Part shown: positions 26,870 to 35,347 of the stretch, piece by piece
Layout of the letters: each line of letters starts with the position of its first letter
Numbering within the stretch: the first letter of the stretch is position 1
Source of the DNA: Bacillus velezensis
Lineage (GTDB): Bacteria; Bacillota; Bacilli; Bacillales; Bacillaceae
DNA: 64,000 nucleotides
Assembly: GCF_001461825.1 (NCBI RefSeq)
Contig: NZ_LLZC01000008.1
Location: 1 to 64,000 of the forward strand
Direction: 5' to 3'
The notes under the pieces: model-generated
Told to the model about the DNA's origin: nothing
Database searches by the model: none
What the model saw: the letters and a program-made list of their open reading frames with translations, nothing else
Translations under genes and position numbers: made by a program

Positions 26870-27247
26870 ATGGATATTGCCCATATCGTGGCTGAAGATA
26901 AAATCAAGCGCGCCATTAAGGATGGAGAGTTCGCCGGCATCAAAGGAATGGGAAAGCCCCTGCCCAAAGACGATGCCGCACATCTTCCGGAATCGCTCAG
27001 AATGGGCTACCGCATATTAAAAAACGCCGGGATCGCCGAGGATGAGGGCGCGCTGAAGAAAGAGCTGATGACGCTCGATTATTTGATCTCCAAGTGCCGC
27101 AATGAACAGGAGCGGGATCACCTGCGGAACAAACGGACGGAAAAACAAGTCAGACTCGATAAACTGACAGAGGAGAAAGCCATGTTCTCAAAACCCGCAT
27201 CTTCTCATTATAAGGAGAAAGTGTACAGACGGCTGGGCCGCCCGTAA
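26870..27247 (+). CDS. yflB: DUF1992 (DnaJ-related) protein YflB
   Basis: A 125-aa protein of the DUF1992 family, the conserved domain also found in DNAJC28 homologues (IAEDKIKRAIKDGEF, GKGKPL-like GMGKPLP motif). Function unknown. AAGAGGTG lies 8 bases before ATG 26870. It is convergent with cotP with only 9 bp between the stops. Confidence 0.85.
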   Translation: MDIAHIVAEDKIKRAIKDGEFAGIKGMGKPLPKDDAAHLPESLRMGYRILKNAGIAEDEGALKKELMTLDYLISKCRNEQERDHLRNKRTEKQVRLDKLTEEKAMFSKPASSHYKEKVYRRLGRP

Positions 27248-27256
27248 GCCGGCTCT

Positions 27257-27688
27257 TTAGATTTTTTTCTGAAAAGGAATGTGCTCCATAAGGCGCGGGT
27301 AGGAAATGTGGAGCAGGCCGTTTACGCACTGCGCCTGTAACAGGTGGGGCTCAGCCGGTTCAGGAAGCTCAATCGTCTCATCGATTTCCCCGTAATACCG
27401 GTTTTGGCAGACGCCCATGTTCTTTGGAAAAAGGGGTGTGATGTTTCCTCTTATATGCAGCCGTGTTCTTGACAGCAGCCTCAATGTCAATTCTTCTTCG
27501 TAAACGCCGGGCATTTCCACAATGACAAATGTGTGCTGTTCATCCTGATAAATATCATAAGTCAGGGTGTTTTTTTGTAAGGAGAAAAAATCTTCGGGAG
27601 ATTTCCGTTTCAGGACATTGGTCCAAAAGTCGCTGGGCTTGTGCTCGTTCGTAATCTCAAGCCACTTTCTCATTTTTTCGATATCCAC
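27257..27688 (-). CDS. cotP: spore coat protein CotP, Hsp20/alpha-crystallin type
   Basis: A 143-aa small heat-shock-type protein with an alpha-crystallin domain (about 45-135; VIVEMPGVYEEELTLRLLS, NGLLHISYPR). The opening MRKWLEITNE and overall sequence match B. subtilis CotP (YdfT), an outer spore coat protein. It follows the two GerPF-like genes with a 15-bp gap and is probably the last gene of their transcript. In 168 the same trio sits in the ydf/ydg region, not here. Confidence 0.85.
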   Translation of the reverse strand: MDIEKMRKWLEITNEHKPSDFWTNVLKRKSPEDFFSLQKNTLTYDIYQDEQHTFVIVEMPGVYEEELTLRLLSRTRLHIRGNITPLFPKNMGVCQNRYYGEIDETIELPEPAEPHLLQAQCVNGLLHISYPRLMEHIPFQKKI

Positions 27689-27703
27689 TTCGGCAGAACC
27701 TCC

Positions 27704-27946
27704 CTATATTTGATTTGCGATCGGCATTGACGGGTTGGCGATCTGATCTTGGTCGCTCACGTCAGGGTCAAGATGGCCCGAATTCAAACATCCGGCGGCC
27801 GGAGAAAAATCCCCTAAAGAAAAGTTCGCGCCGACAAATTTGCTGTTGGCGGTGTGGCTGTTTTGTACGGTCTGACCGATATCGACGTTTCCGTTTTGCG
27901 TTGCTCCGTTTACTTTTATATTGACGACGTTAATTTGGTAAGGCAT
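27704..27946 (-). CDS. ydgA: GerPF-family spore protein YdgA-like
   Basis: An 80-aa protein of the GerPA/GerPF family (INVVNIKVNGATQNGNVDIGQTVQNSHTA pattern), which affects germinant passage through the spore coat. AAAGGGG lies about 9 bases before the ATG. Neighbours cotP and a second GerPF-like gene mirror cotP-ydgA-ydgB of B. subtilis, which supports the name. Confidence 0.8.
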   Translation of the reverse strand: MPYQINVVNIKVNGATQNGNVDIGQTVQNSHTANSKFVGANFSLGDFSPAAGCLNSGHLDPDVSDQDQIANPSMPIANQI

Positions 27947-27960
27947 TCATAAAAACCCCT

Positions 27961-28221
27961 TTAATCTATAGTGGGCGGCACCGGCATAACATTTGCGGTA
28001 TCTGCGGTTCCGATTTCTGTCTGGTCGTTGACATCAGGATCATTTAACAAGTTCTCCATCATCGATTCTATAGGTGACGTATCGCCGAATGAAGAGTTCA
28101 GTCCTTGTGATTTGTTATTTGTGGTGGGACTGTTGTATGCCGCTTCCCCAATCGTAATAGATCCGTTGCCAGAAATACTGTTAATCTTCAAATAGTACAG
28201 GTTGATAACAGTGGATGGCAT
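27961..28221 (-). CDS. ydgB: GerPF-family spore protein YdgB-like
   Basis: An 86-aa GerPF-family protein (LKINSISGNGSITIGEAAYNSP pattern). It is the first gene of the ydgB-ydgA-cotP row. AGAGGTG precedes the ATG, and a SigK-like promoter lies about 35-60 bases upstream. Probably made in the mother cell late in sporulation; the exact function is unknown. Confidence 0.8.
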   Translation of the reverse strand: MPSTVINLYYLKINSISGNGSITIGEAAYNSPTTNNKSQGLNSSFGDTSPIESMMENLLNDPDVNDQTEIGTADTANVMPVPPTID

Positions 28222-28252
28222 CTCTTCACACCTCTTTAACTTAGTTGTACAG

Positions 28253-28280
28253 TACTGTATGCTTTTTGTGCTCCTGTTGT
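28253..28280 (-). promoter_or_regulatory. SigK-like promoter for ydgB-ydgA-cotP
   Basis: On the minus strand CATACAGTA matches the SigK -10 consensus CATANNNTA exactly, with ACAA 15 bases upstream as -35. cotP of B. subtilis is a SigK/GerE-type late coat gene, which fits. Confidence 0.55.
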
Positions 28281-28377
28281 GAATTCCGCCCGGACATGTT
28301 CCCGATAAAACAAGAAGTCAAGGCCCGGTTCCGGCGGGGCTTTTTTTGTTTCAGGGTCTTTCGCAGTATATTTGTGA

Positions 28378-28391
28378 TGAAAGCGCTATAA
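28378..28391 (+). promoter_or_regulatory. cre-like box upstream of treP
   Basis: TGAAAGCGCTATAA matches the CcpA cre consensus except at the penultimate base. It lies just before the tre -35 box, fitting catabolite repression of trehalose use. Confidence 0.65.
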
Positions 28392-28398
28392 AAATAGA

Positions 28399-28451
28399 TT
28401 GACGACATGTATATACATCATTACAATAGAGTCATAAACATGTATATACAA
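28399..28451 (+). promoter_or_regulatory. tre promoter with two TreR operators
   Basis: TTGACG (28399-28404) and TACAAT (28422-28427), 17 bp apart, form a clear SigA promoter. Two TreR-type palindromes are present: ATGTATATACAT (28407-28418) inside the spacer, and ATGTATATACAA (about 28440-28451) just downstream of the start site. The known B. subtilis tre operator core is TTGTATATACAA. Confidence 0.85.
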
Positions 28452-28491
28452 GTTTGTGAGACGAAATGAAAACGGTTACGGAGGGGTTGGC

Positions 28492-29907
28492 ATGGGTGAG
28501 TTTAACCGGGCTGCGCGGCAGATCGCTGAAGCTGTCGGCGGAATCGAAAATATTGAGGCGGCGACTCATTGTGTGACGCGTTTGCGGTTTGCGTTAATAG
28601 ATGAAACCAAAGTAAACCAAAAAATGCTTGATGCAATAGACATTGTCAAAGGATCTTTTGCAGTAAACGGGCAGTTTCAAGTCGTGATCGGGCAGGGGAC
28701 GGTCAACAAAGTATATGCGGAATTAGTGAAGGAAACGGGGATGGGTGAAGCGTCCAAGGATGACGTGAAGAAGGCGGCAGCGCAAAAAATGAATCCTTTA
28801 CAGCGTGCTGTGAAAACGCTTGCGGACATCTTTATTCCGATCTTGCCGGCGATCGTCACGGCCGGGCTGTTAATGGGTCTGAACAACATTTTAACGGCGG
28901 AAGGCATTTTCTACAGCGCCAAATCGATTGTCCAAGTATATCCGCAATGGGCGGATCTCGCCAATATGATTAATCTGATCGCGGGGACGGCTTTCGCTTT
29001 TCTGCCGGCTTTAATCGGCTGGTCGGCAGTGAAGCGGTTCGGAGGAAGCCCCCTTTTGGGCATCGTGCTCGGGCTGATGCTGGTGCATCCTGATCTGTTA
29101 AACGCATGGGGCTACGGGGCTGCCGAGCAGAGCGGCGATATTCCGGTGTGGAACCTGTTCGGCCTTGAGGTGCAGAAAGTCGGGTATCAAGGTCAGGTGC
29201 TCCCGATTCTGCTGGCGTCTTATTTACTTGCCAGGCTTGAGATCTTTTTGACGAAACGGACGCCGGAGGGCATTCAGCTGTTGGTCGTCGCGCCGGTGAC
29301 GCTTTTGGTCATCGGTTTTCTATCCTTTGTCATCATCGGTCCGATTACCTTTGCGATCGGTAACGCGCTGACGGCGGGATTGATTGCCGTTTTCGGCCAA
29401 TTCTCCGCCATCGGAGGCCTGCTGTACGGAGGGCTGTATTCGGCGCTTGTGATTACGGGGATGCACCATACGTTTCTCGCGGTCGATCTTCAATTAATCG
29501 GCTCAAAGCTCGGCGGCACATTTTTATGGCCGATGCTCGCATTGTCAAATATCGCTCAAGGATCGGCGGCTTTGGCCATGATGCTGATTACAAAAGATAA
29601 AAAACAGCGGGGGCTTTCACTGACGGCCGGCATTTCCGCATATTTGGGCATTACCGAACCGGCGATTTTCGGCGTGAATCTGCGTTACAAATTTCCGTTT
29701 GTGATCGCCATGATCAGTTCGGGAATCGCGGGGATGTTCATCTCCGTCAAAGGCGTTCTCGCAAGCTCGGTCGGAGTCGGCGGCGTGCCGGGGATCTTCT
29801 CCATTATGAGTCAGTACTGGGGTCCGTTTGCGATCGGAATGCTGATCGTGCTGATTCTCCCGTTTGCGGGAACATACGGGTATGCGCGGCTGAAACGGCA
29901 AAAATAG
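28492..29907 (+). CDS. treP: trehalose PTS permease, EIIBC
   Basis: A 471-aa trehalose-specific PTS permease giving trehalose-6-phosphate. The EIIB domain comes first (phospho-Cys27 in ATHCVTRLRFAL) and then the EIIC domain with about 10 membrane helices (GITEPAIFGVNLRYK-like motif). There is no EIIA, so it must share one with another permease. ATG 28492 follows GGAGGGG; the in-frame GTG at 28456 has no ribosome binding site. First gene of treP-treA-treR. Confidence 0.96.
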   Translation: MGEFNRAARQIAEAVGGIENIEAATHCVTRLRFALIDETKVNQKMLDAIDIVKGSFAVNGQFQVVIGQGTVNKVYAELVKETGMGEASKDDVKKAAAQKMNPLQRAVKTLADIFIPILPAIVTAGLLMGLNNILTAEGIFYSAKSIVQVYPQWADLANMINLIAGTAFAFLPALIGWSAVKRFGGSPLLGIVLGLMLVHPDLLNAWGYGAAEQSGDIPVWNLFGLEVQKVGYQGQVLPILLASYLLARLEIFLTKRTPEGIQLLVVAPVTLLVIGFLSFVIIGPITFAIGNALTAGLIAVFGQFSAIGGLLYGGLYSALVITGMHHTFLAVDLQLIGSKLGGTFLWPMLALSNIAQGSAALAMMLITKDKKQRGLSLTAGISAYLGITEPAIFGVNLRYKFPFVIAMISSGIAGMFISVKGVLASSVGVGGVPGIFSIMSQYWGPFAIGMLIVLILPFAGTYGYARLKRQK

Positions 29908-29983
29908 AAAACCTGCGGGGCGCCTTTTTATCAGGCTGTCCCTTTTCCCTTTCAATTCAAAACATTACAGGCGGTGAAGAAAA

Positions 29984-31669
29984 ATGAAAACAGACAGCAC
30001 ACCATGGTGGAAAAAGGCAGCGGTATATCAAATTTATCCGAAGAGCTTTAATGATACGACGGGAAACGGGGTCGGTGATCTGAACGGTATTATCGAGAAG
30101 CTTGATTATTTGCAGAAGCTTTTGATTGATGTCATTTGGCTTACGCCGATTTACGATTCGCCGCAGAATGACAACGGTTATGACATTCGCGATTATTGCA
30201 CCATTTATGAAGAATACGGAACGATGGAGGATTTTGAACGCCTTCTCGATGAAGCGCACAAAAGAGGAATCAAGGTCGTCATGGATCTTGTCGTAAACCA
30301 TACATCAGTCGAGCATCGGTGGTTCAAAGAAGCGGTCTCGTCACCCGACAGTCCGTATCGGGATTTTTACATTTGGAAAGACGGAAAGGAAGACGGCCGG
30401 GCGCCGAACAACTGGGAATCAAAATTCGGCGGTTCCGCTTGGGAGCTCGACCCGGTGTCAGGCCAGCACTATCTGCATTTATTTGATGTGTCGCAGGCCG
30501 ATTTGAACTGGGAAAATGAAGAGATGAGAAAACAGGTTTACGACATGATGCATTTTTGGTTCCGAAAAGGGATCGACGGCTTCCGGCTGGATGTGATCAA
30601 CCTCATTTCTAAAGACCAATCGTTTCCTGATGCCGAGGAGGGGCGTGACGGGCGCCCTTATTATACGGACGGGCCGCGCGTGCACGAATTTCTCCATGAG
30701 ATGAACCGGGAAGTGTTTTCGAAATATGACAGCATGACGGTCGGGGAAATGTCCTCGACAACGGCGGATCACTGCATCCGGTACACAAACCCTGAGAATA
30801 AAGAACTCGATATGACCTTTAACTTTCATCATTTAAAAGTGGATTATCCGAATGGTGAAAAATGGGCGCTCGCTCCGTTTGATTTTCTGAAGCTGAAACG
30901 GATTTTAGCGTTTTGGCAGACGGAGATGCAAAAAGGCGGAGGCTGGAATGCATTATTCTGGTGCAACCATGACCAGCCGCGGGCCGTATCCAGATACGGA
31001 GACGACGGCGTATACCGGACGAAATCAGCCAAAATGCTGGCGTCGGCCATTCATATGATGCAGGGCACGCCTTACATTTATCAAGGTGAGGAGATCGGCA
31101 TGGGCAATCCGAAATTCGATGACATCGGCTCATACCGCGATGTCGAATCATTGAACATTTACAAAAAGATGAAGGAAGAAGGCGTGCCCGAAAATGACAT
31201 TATCGCCATTTTAAAAGAGAAATCAAGAGACAATGCAAGAACCCCCATTCAGTGGAACAACGGGCCGCACGGCGGTTTCACGACGGGAACGCCTTGGATT
31301 CCGGCGGCGGATGATTATCGGGACATTAACGCGGAAGCGGCTTTGCGGGACCAAGATTCAATTTTCTACCATTATCAGAAGCTCATCAAGCTCAGAAAGG
31401 AATATGACATCGTGACTGAAGGAACGTTTGAGCTGCTTGCTGAAGACGATCCGGCGGTTCTGGCGTACGTCAGACACGGCAAAGATGAAAAACTGCTGTG
31501 CATCAACAACTTCTACGGGAAAGAAGCGGACTTTACGGTTCCGCTTAAAGACACGGACGGCTGGCGGTTTACGGTGCTGCTGACGAATGATGAACCGAGG
31601 GAAGGGCGGCCGGAACGATTGACGCTCCGTCCGTATGAATCGATCGTTTATCATCTGACAAAAGCGTGA
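29984..31669 (+). CDS. treA: trehalose-6-phosphate hydrolase
   Basis: A 561-aa GH13 enzyme that splits trehalose-6-phosphate into glucose and glucose-6-phosphate. Catalytic motifs are visible: nucleophile Asp in GFRLDVINLI, acid/base Glu in VGEMSST, and transition-state Asp in CNHDQPRAVSRYG. Ribosome binding site GGCGGTGAAG lies just upstream. It follows treP by 76 bp and precedes treR by 21 bp. Confidence 0.96.
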   Translation: MKTDSTPWWKKAAVYQIYPKSFNDTTGNGVGDLNGIIEKLDYLQKLLIDVIWLTPIYDSPQNDNGYDIRDYCTIYEEYGTMEDFERLLDEAHKRGIKVVMDLVVNHTSVEHRWFKEAVSSPDSPYRDFYIWKDGKEDGRAPNNWESKFGGSAWELDPVSGQHYLHLFDVSQADLNWENEEMRKQVYDMMHFWFRKGIDGFRLDVINLISKDQSFPDAEEGRDGRPYYTDGPRVHEFLHEMNREVFSKYDSMTVGEMSSTTADHCIRYTNPENKELDMTFNFHHLKVDYPNGEKWALAPFDFLKLKRILAFWQTEMQKGGGWNALFWCNHDQPRAVSRYGDDGVYRTKSAKMLASAIHMMQGTPYIYQGEEIGMGNPKFDDIGSYRDVESLNIYKKMKEEGVPENDIIAILKEKSRDNARTPIQWNNGPHGGFTTGTPWIPAADDYRDINAEAALRDQDSIFYHYQKLIKLRKEYDIVTEGTFELLAEDDPAVLAYVRHGKDEKLLCINNFYGKEADFTVPLKDTDGWRFTVLLTNDEPREGRPERLTLRPYESIVYHLTKA

Positions 31670-31690
31670 TACACTAATCTGGGTGGTCAA

Positions 31691-32407
31691 ATGAAAGTGA
31701 ATAAATACATCACAATCTATAAAGATATGGTGCGGCAGATCGAAAGCGGCCAGCGGAAGGCTGAAGACGTTCTTCCGTCTGAAAATGATTTGTGCGATCA
31801 ATACGGCACATCACGAGAAACCGTCCGCAAAGCGCTCAATATGCTGGCGCAAAACGGCTACATCCAGAAAATCAAAGGCAAAGGTTCCGTCATATTAGAC
31901 AGAGAAAAAATGCGTTTTCCCGTCTCAGGCCTGATCAGCTTCAAAGAGCTTTCGGAAACGCTCGGAAAAGAGACGAGAACGACGGTTCACCGTCTCGGGC
32001 TGATCCCGCCTCCCTCAGAAGCCGCAAAAGAGCTTGGTGCAGAAGCGGATGAAAAGGTGTGGGAAGTCGTCAGATCAAGACGGATTGACGGAGAACATAT
32101 TATTTTGGACAAGGATTACTTTGTGAAAAAACACGTGCCTCTATTGACGAAGGCGATTTGCGAAGATTCGATCTATGAGTATCTCGAAGGAGAGCTCGGC
32201 TTGTCCATCAGCTACGCGCAAAAGGAAATTGTCGTGGAGCCGGCGGGGGAAGAGGACCGGAAGTATTTGGATCTCGGCGGATTCAGCCATATGGCGGTCG
32301 TGAAAAACCGCGTCTTTTTGGAGGATACCAGCCTCTTTCAGTACACGGAAAGCCGGCACAGGCTCGATAAATTCCGTTTCGTCGACTTTGCGAGAAGAGA
32401 AAAATAA
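31691..32407 (+). CDS. treR: trehalose operon repressor TreR
   Basis: A 238-aa GntR-family repressor: N-terminal winged helix (LPSENDLCDQYGTSRETVRKALNML) and C-terminal UTRA effector domain, where trehalose-6-phosphate is the known inducer. It is the last gene of the tre operon, and its targets are the two palindromes before treP. Confidence 0.95.
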   Translation: MKVNKYITIYKDMVRQIESGQRKAEDVLPSENDLCDQYGTSRETVRKALNMLAQNGYIQKIKGKGSVILDREKMRFPVSGLISFKELSETLGKETRTTVHRLGLIPPPSEAAKELGAEADEKVWEVVRSRRIDGEHIILDKDYFVKKHVPLLTKAICEDSIYEYLEGELGLSISYAQKEIVVEPAGEEDRKYLDLGGFSHMAVVKNRVFLEDTSLFQYTESRHRLDKFRFVDFARREK

Positions 32408-32439
32408 AAACGGACTGCCGCGGCAGCCGTTTTTTTTGT
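32407..32439 (+). terminator. terminator of the tre operon
   Basis: The stem built on CTGCCG/CGGCAG with flanking AAAACGG/CCGTTTT pairs is followed by eight T. Confidence 0.9.
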
Positions 32440-32440
32440 C

Positions 32441-32512
32441 AGTATCAAAATGAATACTATCCAACAAAAATGTGCGTACTGGTACTTTCAAAAATAATGG
32501 CTACAATAGTAC
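32441..32512 (+). promoter_or_regulatory. yfkO promoter with AGTA/TACT inverted repeats
   Basis: The inverted repeat AGTAT-N8-ATACT (32441-32458), the palindrome GTACTGGTAC (32476-32485) and an AGTAC (32508-32512) surround a TACAAT -10 box (32502-32507) with a poor -35. A weak -35 with such repeats fits an activator-dependent promoter. yfkO (hypO) of B. subtilis is activated by HypR, a DUF24-type regulator; assigning these repeats to HypR is inference. Confidence 0.5.
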
Positions 32513-32539
32513 ATAACGATTGAAAAGGAGAGATCATGA

Positions 32540-33205
32540 ATGTCAGATAAAAAACAGCAGATCATCGAAGCGTATCAATTCAGACACGCCACAAAGGAAT
32601 TTGATCCTGAGAAAAAAATTTCAGAAAGCGATTTTGAATTCATTTTAGAAACGGGAAGATTATCCCCAAGCTCACTCGGTTTGGAGCCTTGGAAATTTGT
32701 CGTCGTTCAAAATCCGGAGCTTCGTGAAAAACTCCGCGAGTTCACATGGGGCGCGCAAAAGCAGCTGCCGACCGCAAGTCATTTCGTACTTCTGCTTGCC
32801 CGGACGGCAAAGGATATCCGTTTTGACGCCGACTATGTCAAAAATCACTTGCGGGAAGTCAAAAAAATGCCGGAAGATATGTATGAAGGCTATATCAGCA
32901 AAACGGAAGACTTCCAGAAAAATGATTTCAATCTGCTTGAATCAGATCGCGCGCTGTTTGACTGGGCATCCAAACAGACTTACATCGCCCTCGGCAATAT
33001 GATGACAGCCGCTGCGCAGATCGGAATCGACTCCTGCCCTGTAGAAGGCTTCAACTACAAAGAAATTCACCGGATTCTTGAAGAAGAAGGGCTTCTGGAA
33101 AACGGAAGTTTCGACATCTCTGTTATGGCCGCATTCGGCTACCGTGTCAGAGAACCGCGCCCGAAAACAAGATCTGCCTCAAAAGACGTTGTAAAGTGGG
33201 TATAA
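32540..33205 (+). CDS. yfkO: NAD(P)H nitroreductase YfkO (HypO)
   Basis: A 221-aa flavin-dependent oxidoreductase of the nitroreductase family (RHATKEFDPEKK start, SPSSLGLEPWKFVVVQ, ASKQTYIALGNMMTAAAQIGIDSCPVEGF). It reduces nitro and quinone-type compounds with NAD(P)H. In B. subtilis this gene is induced by hypochlorite and disulfide stress through HypR. GGAGAG lies before the ATG; single gene with a terminator after it. Confidence 0.92.
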   Translation: MSDKKQQIIEAYQFRHATKEFDPEKKISESDFEFILETGRLSPSSLGLEPWKFVVVQNPELREKLREFTWGAQKQLPTASHFVLLLARTAKDIRFDADYVKNHLREVKKMPEDMYEGYISKTEDFQKNDFNLLESDRALFDWASKQTYIALGNMMTAAAQIGIDSCPVEGFNYKEIHRILEEEGLLENGSFDISVMAAFGYRVREPRPKTRSASKDVVKWV

Positions 33206-33209
33206 GATA

Positions 33210-33243
33210 AAAAAAGCTGCCGGGCGTGTCCCGGCAGCTTTTA
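33210..33243. terminator. bidirectional terminator between yfkO and the YibF-like gene
   Basis: The stem AAGCTGCCGGG/CCCGGCAGCTT has A and T runs on its sides. It overlaps the stop of the convergent gene. Confidence 0.9.
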
Positions 33244-34002
33244 ACGTTTATTTGGTTTTGCTAAAAAACAGGCGGTGATCCAGGATGTAACGGGAATGAT
33301 GATGCCGATCCCGATTCCGGCACAAAGAATGGTGACGGCTTCCGCACTGAATACTTTTGAGTTCACAATTTTTTCAGCTGAGTATGATAAGTCTTTAAAC
33401 CAGATAATTAAAGCCAAATAGCTGCCGAAAAAAGCAAAGAATAACGTATTCGTATTCGTTCCTAAAATATCTCTCCCGATGCTTAATCCGAATGTGTACA
33501 GATCTTTTCTGCTCATGGACGGATTATGACTGTAAATTTCCCGCATGGGTGAAGTAATGGAAATCGCGACATCGGTAATCGCCCCTATCGTGCCCATGAT
33601 GATCATGGCTGCGGTAACCTTCACAAAATCCACCCCGACAAACAGTGTGAATATGCCGATATCACCCAATTCTTCTTCACCGAATCCCTGAATCGAAGTA
33701 TGTTTTGTTACAGACATAATAAAAAACAGCAGCAATGCAATCGTCAGCATTGCAGAAATAAAGGCGGTTACGGTTTTGACGTTTCCTCCATTAATATAAA
33801 AAAGAGTAATGCTGCAAATCACGGCGGAAGAGAGCAATGTTAAAATAATCGGATTGATATGCGGGTCTGTCATGAAAATAATGGTGAGAAAGAGAACACC
33901 GAAATTTAAGAATAACGCAATAAAAGACCTCGCTCCTTTTTTTCCGCCGATGATGACCATTAATAGAAATAAAATCGCCGCGAGAATTACGATGACATTC
34001 AT
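33241..34002 (-). CDS. YibE/F-like membrane protein (short partner)
   Basis: A 253-aa protein with about seven membrane helices and the YibE/F family core (IMGTIGAITDVAISITSPM, LSIGRDILGTNTNTLFFAFFGS). Function of the family is unknown; a transport role has been suggested. It overlaps the upstream partner by four bases (ATGA), so the two are translated together and probably act as a pair. I do not recall this pair at this place in B. subtilis 168. Confidence 0.8.
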   Translation of the reverse strand: MNVIVILAAILFLLMVIIGGKKGARSFIALFLNFGVLFLTIIFMTDPHINPIILTLLSSAVICSITLFYINGGNVKTVTAFISAMLTIALLLFFIMSVTKHTSIQGFGEEELGDIGIFTLFVGVDFVKVTAAMIIMGTIGAITDVAISITSPMREIYSHNPSMSRKDLYTFGLSIGRDILGTNTNTLFFAFFGSYLALIIWFKDLSYSAEKIVNSKVFSAEAVTILCAGIGIGIIIPVTSWITACFLAKPNKR

Positions 34003-35138
34003 GAGCTTGCCTTCTTTCGTTTAATAAAAAAGATAGAAGCATACAGACTGGCGGGTATGGCTAATACGATTCCGATCCCTCCGGCCAATGCTCTGGCTAT
34101 TTCCAAGGAAATGTTCATAGAAAGAGTGAATCCTATCGGGGAATCATTTTTCAAATACAACAGCATCATCGGAATAGAGCCGCTTATATAAGCAAAAAAC
34201 AGAATGTTGGTCATCGCCCCCATGATGTCTTTTCCGATCTCCATCCCGGAACGTCTGAGAGCTTGTAATGAGATATCCTTGTTTTCTTCATATAAACCGA
34301 AGACAGATGACGTCATGGTAATGGCTACATCCATGACCGCTCCCAGTGATCCGATAAATACCCCGGCCATGAACACCGTGTGATAAGGGCGGGTTAAATA
34401 CTGCATTTCCTCATATCTGAGACCTTTCTCTCCGGTTGCCAGCATTACCAGATACGTAATCAGCAGGGAAACGAAAGTGCCTGCGAGTGTCGCGGCAATG
34501 GCGGCGTATGTTTTCGCGTGAAAACCGCTGACAAGCAGCAATGAGATGACAGTAAAGATGAGAATACAGATACCGCAGATGAAAATTAACCCTATATTAG
34601 GATGCTTCCTGTACAAATCTAATGCAAACGACAGTAAAACGGCGTTAAACATCAGGCTGACGATCGAAAAGAAGCCTTGTTTTTTGCCGACGATAAGCAA
34701 GGTGAAGATGAAAACCCAAGCGATCAGCAAAAGCTGTTTATCCCGTTTTTTATCTATAATGCTTCCCGATATATCTTTGTTTGATGGTTTCCCTTTATCA
34801 ATAGAAACGAATACTTCATCGCCAATCGAATATTTCTGATCGTTCGCTCCGGATGATGAATACTGATTGGACAAATGAATGAGCTGTCCTTTCTGACTGC
34901 CGTTTTCAAGTCTGGCAGTGATCGTCTGATTGAAAATCTTATCTTTGTTTTTATGCATGTCTTGTACGTCAGACTGATGTTCCAATGTTGTTTTCGTCAC
35001 TTTGGCAATCGGGCGCTCATAAAAAGAAGCGTTGTGAGTGACGAAAATGAGCGAGCTGATAAAACAGAGCGCTGTTATCACGTAAAACAGCTTTTTCTTG
35101 TAAGACATGCGGTTTCGGTTGTTTCCTGTTATCTTCAA
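33999..35138 (-). CDS. YibE/F-like membrane protein (long partner)
   Basis: A 379-aa protein with one N-terminal helix, an extracytoplasmic region (about 45-140) resembling a small beta domain (VFVSIDKGK), and about seven membrane helices with the YibE/F core (FIGSLGAVMDVAITMTSSVFGLYE, GKDIMGAMTNILFFAYISGS). TTG 35138 follows GGAGGAC by 7 bases and is preferred to the opening further upstream at 35243, which has no ribosome binding site. Operon with the short partner. Function unknown. Confidence 0.8.
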   Translation of the reverse strand: MKITGNNRNRMSYKKKLFYVITALCFISSLIFVTHNASFYERPIAKVTKTTLEHQSDVQDMHKNKDKIFNQTITARLENGSQKGQLIHLSNQYSSSGANDQKYSIGDEVFVSIDKGKPSNKDISGSIIDKKRDKQLLLIAWVFIFTLLIVGKKQGFFSIVSLMFNAVLLSFALDLYRKHPNIGLIFICGICILIFTVISLLLVSGFHAKTYAAIAATLAGTFVSLLITYLVMLATGEKGLRYEEMQYLTRPYHTVFMAGVFIGSLGAVMDVAITMTSSVFGLYEENKDISLQALRRSGMEIGKDIMGAMTNILFFAYISGSIPMMLLYLKNDSPIGFTLSMNISLEIARALAGGIGIVLAIPASLYASIFFIKRKKASS

Positions 35139-35281
35139 AAAAAGTCCTCCAAACAGGCGGCGCCGTGTGAAAGAGAGGCCCTGCCGTGAAGTGTTAAACG
35201 ATGCGGATGCAGTCTTTCGCGAATAACGTTCATATTTTATCACTCGGCCGTACGGCTGTCGACTCAGAGGGGGACCGAGAG

Positions 35282-35314
35282 AAAAAGCTCCCCTGAAATC
35301 AGATCAGGAGAGCT
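35282..35314 (-). terminator. terminator downstream of yfkN
   Basis: On the minus strand the stem AGCTCTCCTGA/TCAGGGGAGCT is followed by five T. Confidence 0.85.
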
Positions 35315-35347
35315 CTTGGGATGAACCGCCCGATAAAAGCGGTCTTT

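Noticed and set aside
26684-26983. 99-codon minus-strand frame upstream of ltaS
   Set aside because: It overlaps yflB and its ribosome binding site on the other strand and lacks features.
28321-28350. GC-rich hairpin with T run before treP
   Set aside because: The stem pairs poorly and no upstream plus-strand gene ends here; not called a terminator.
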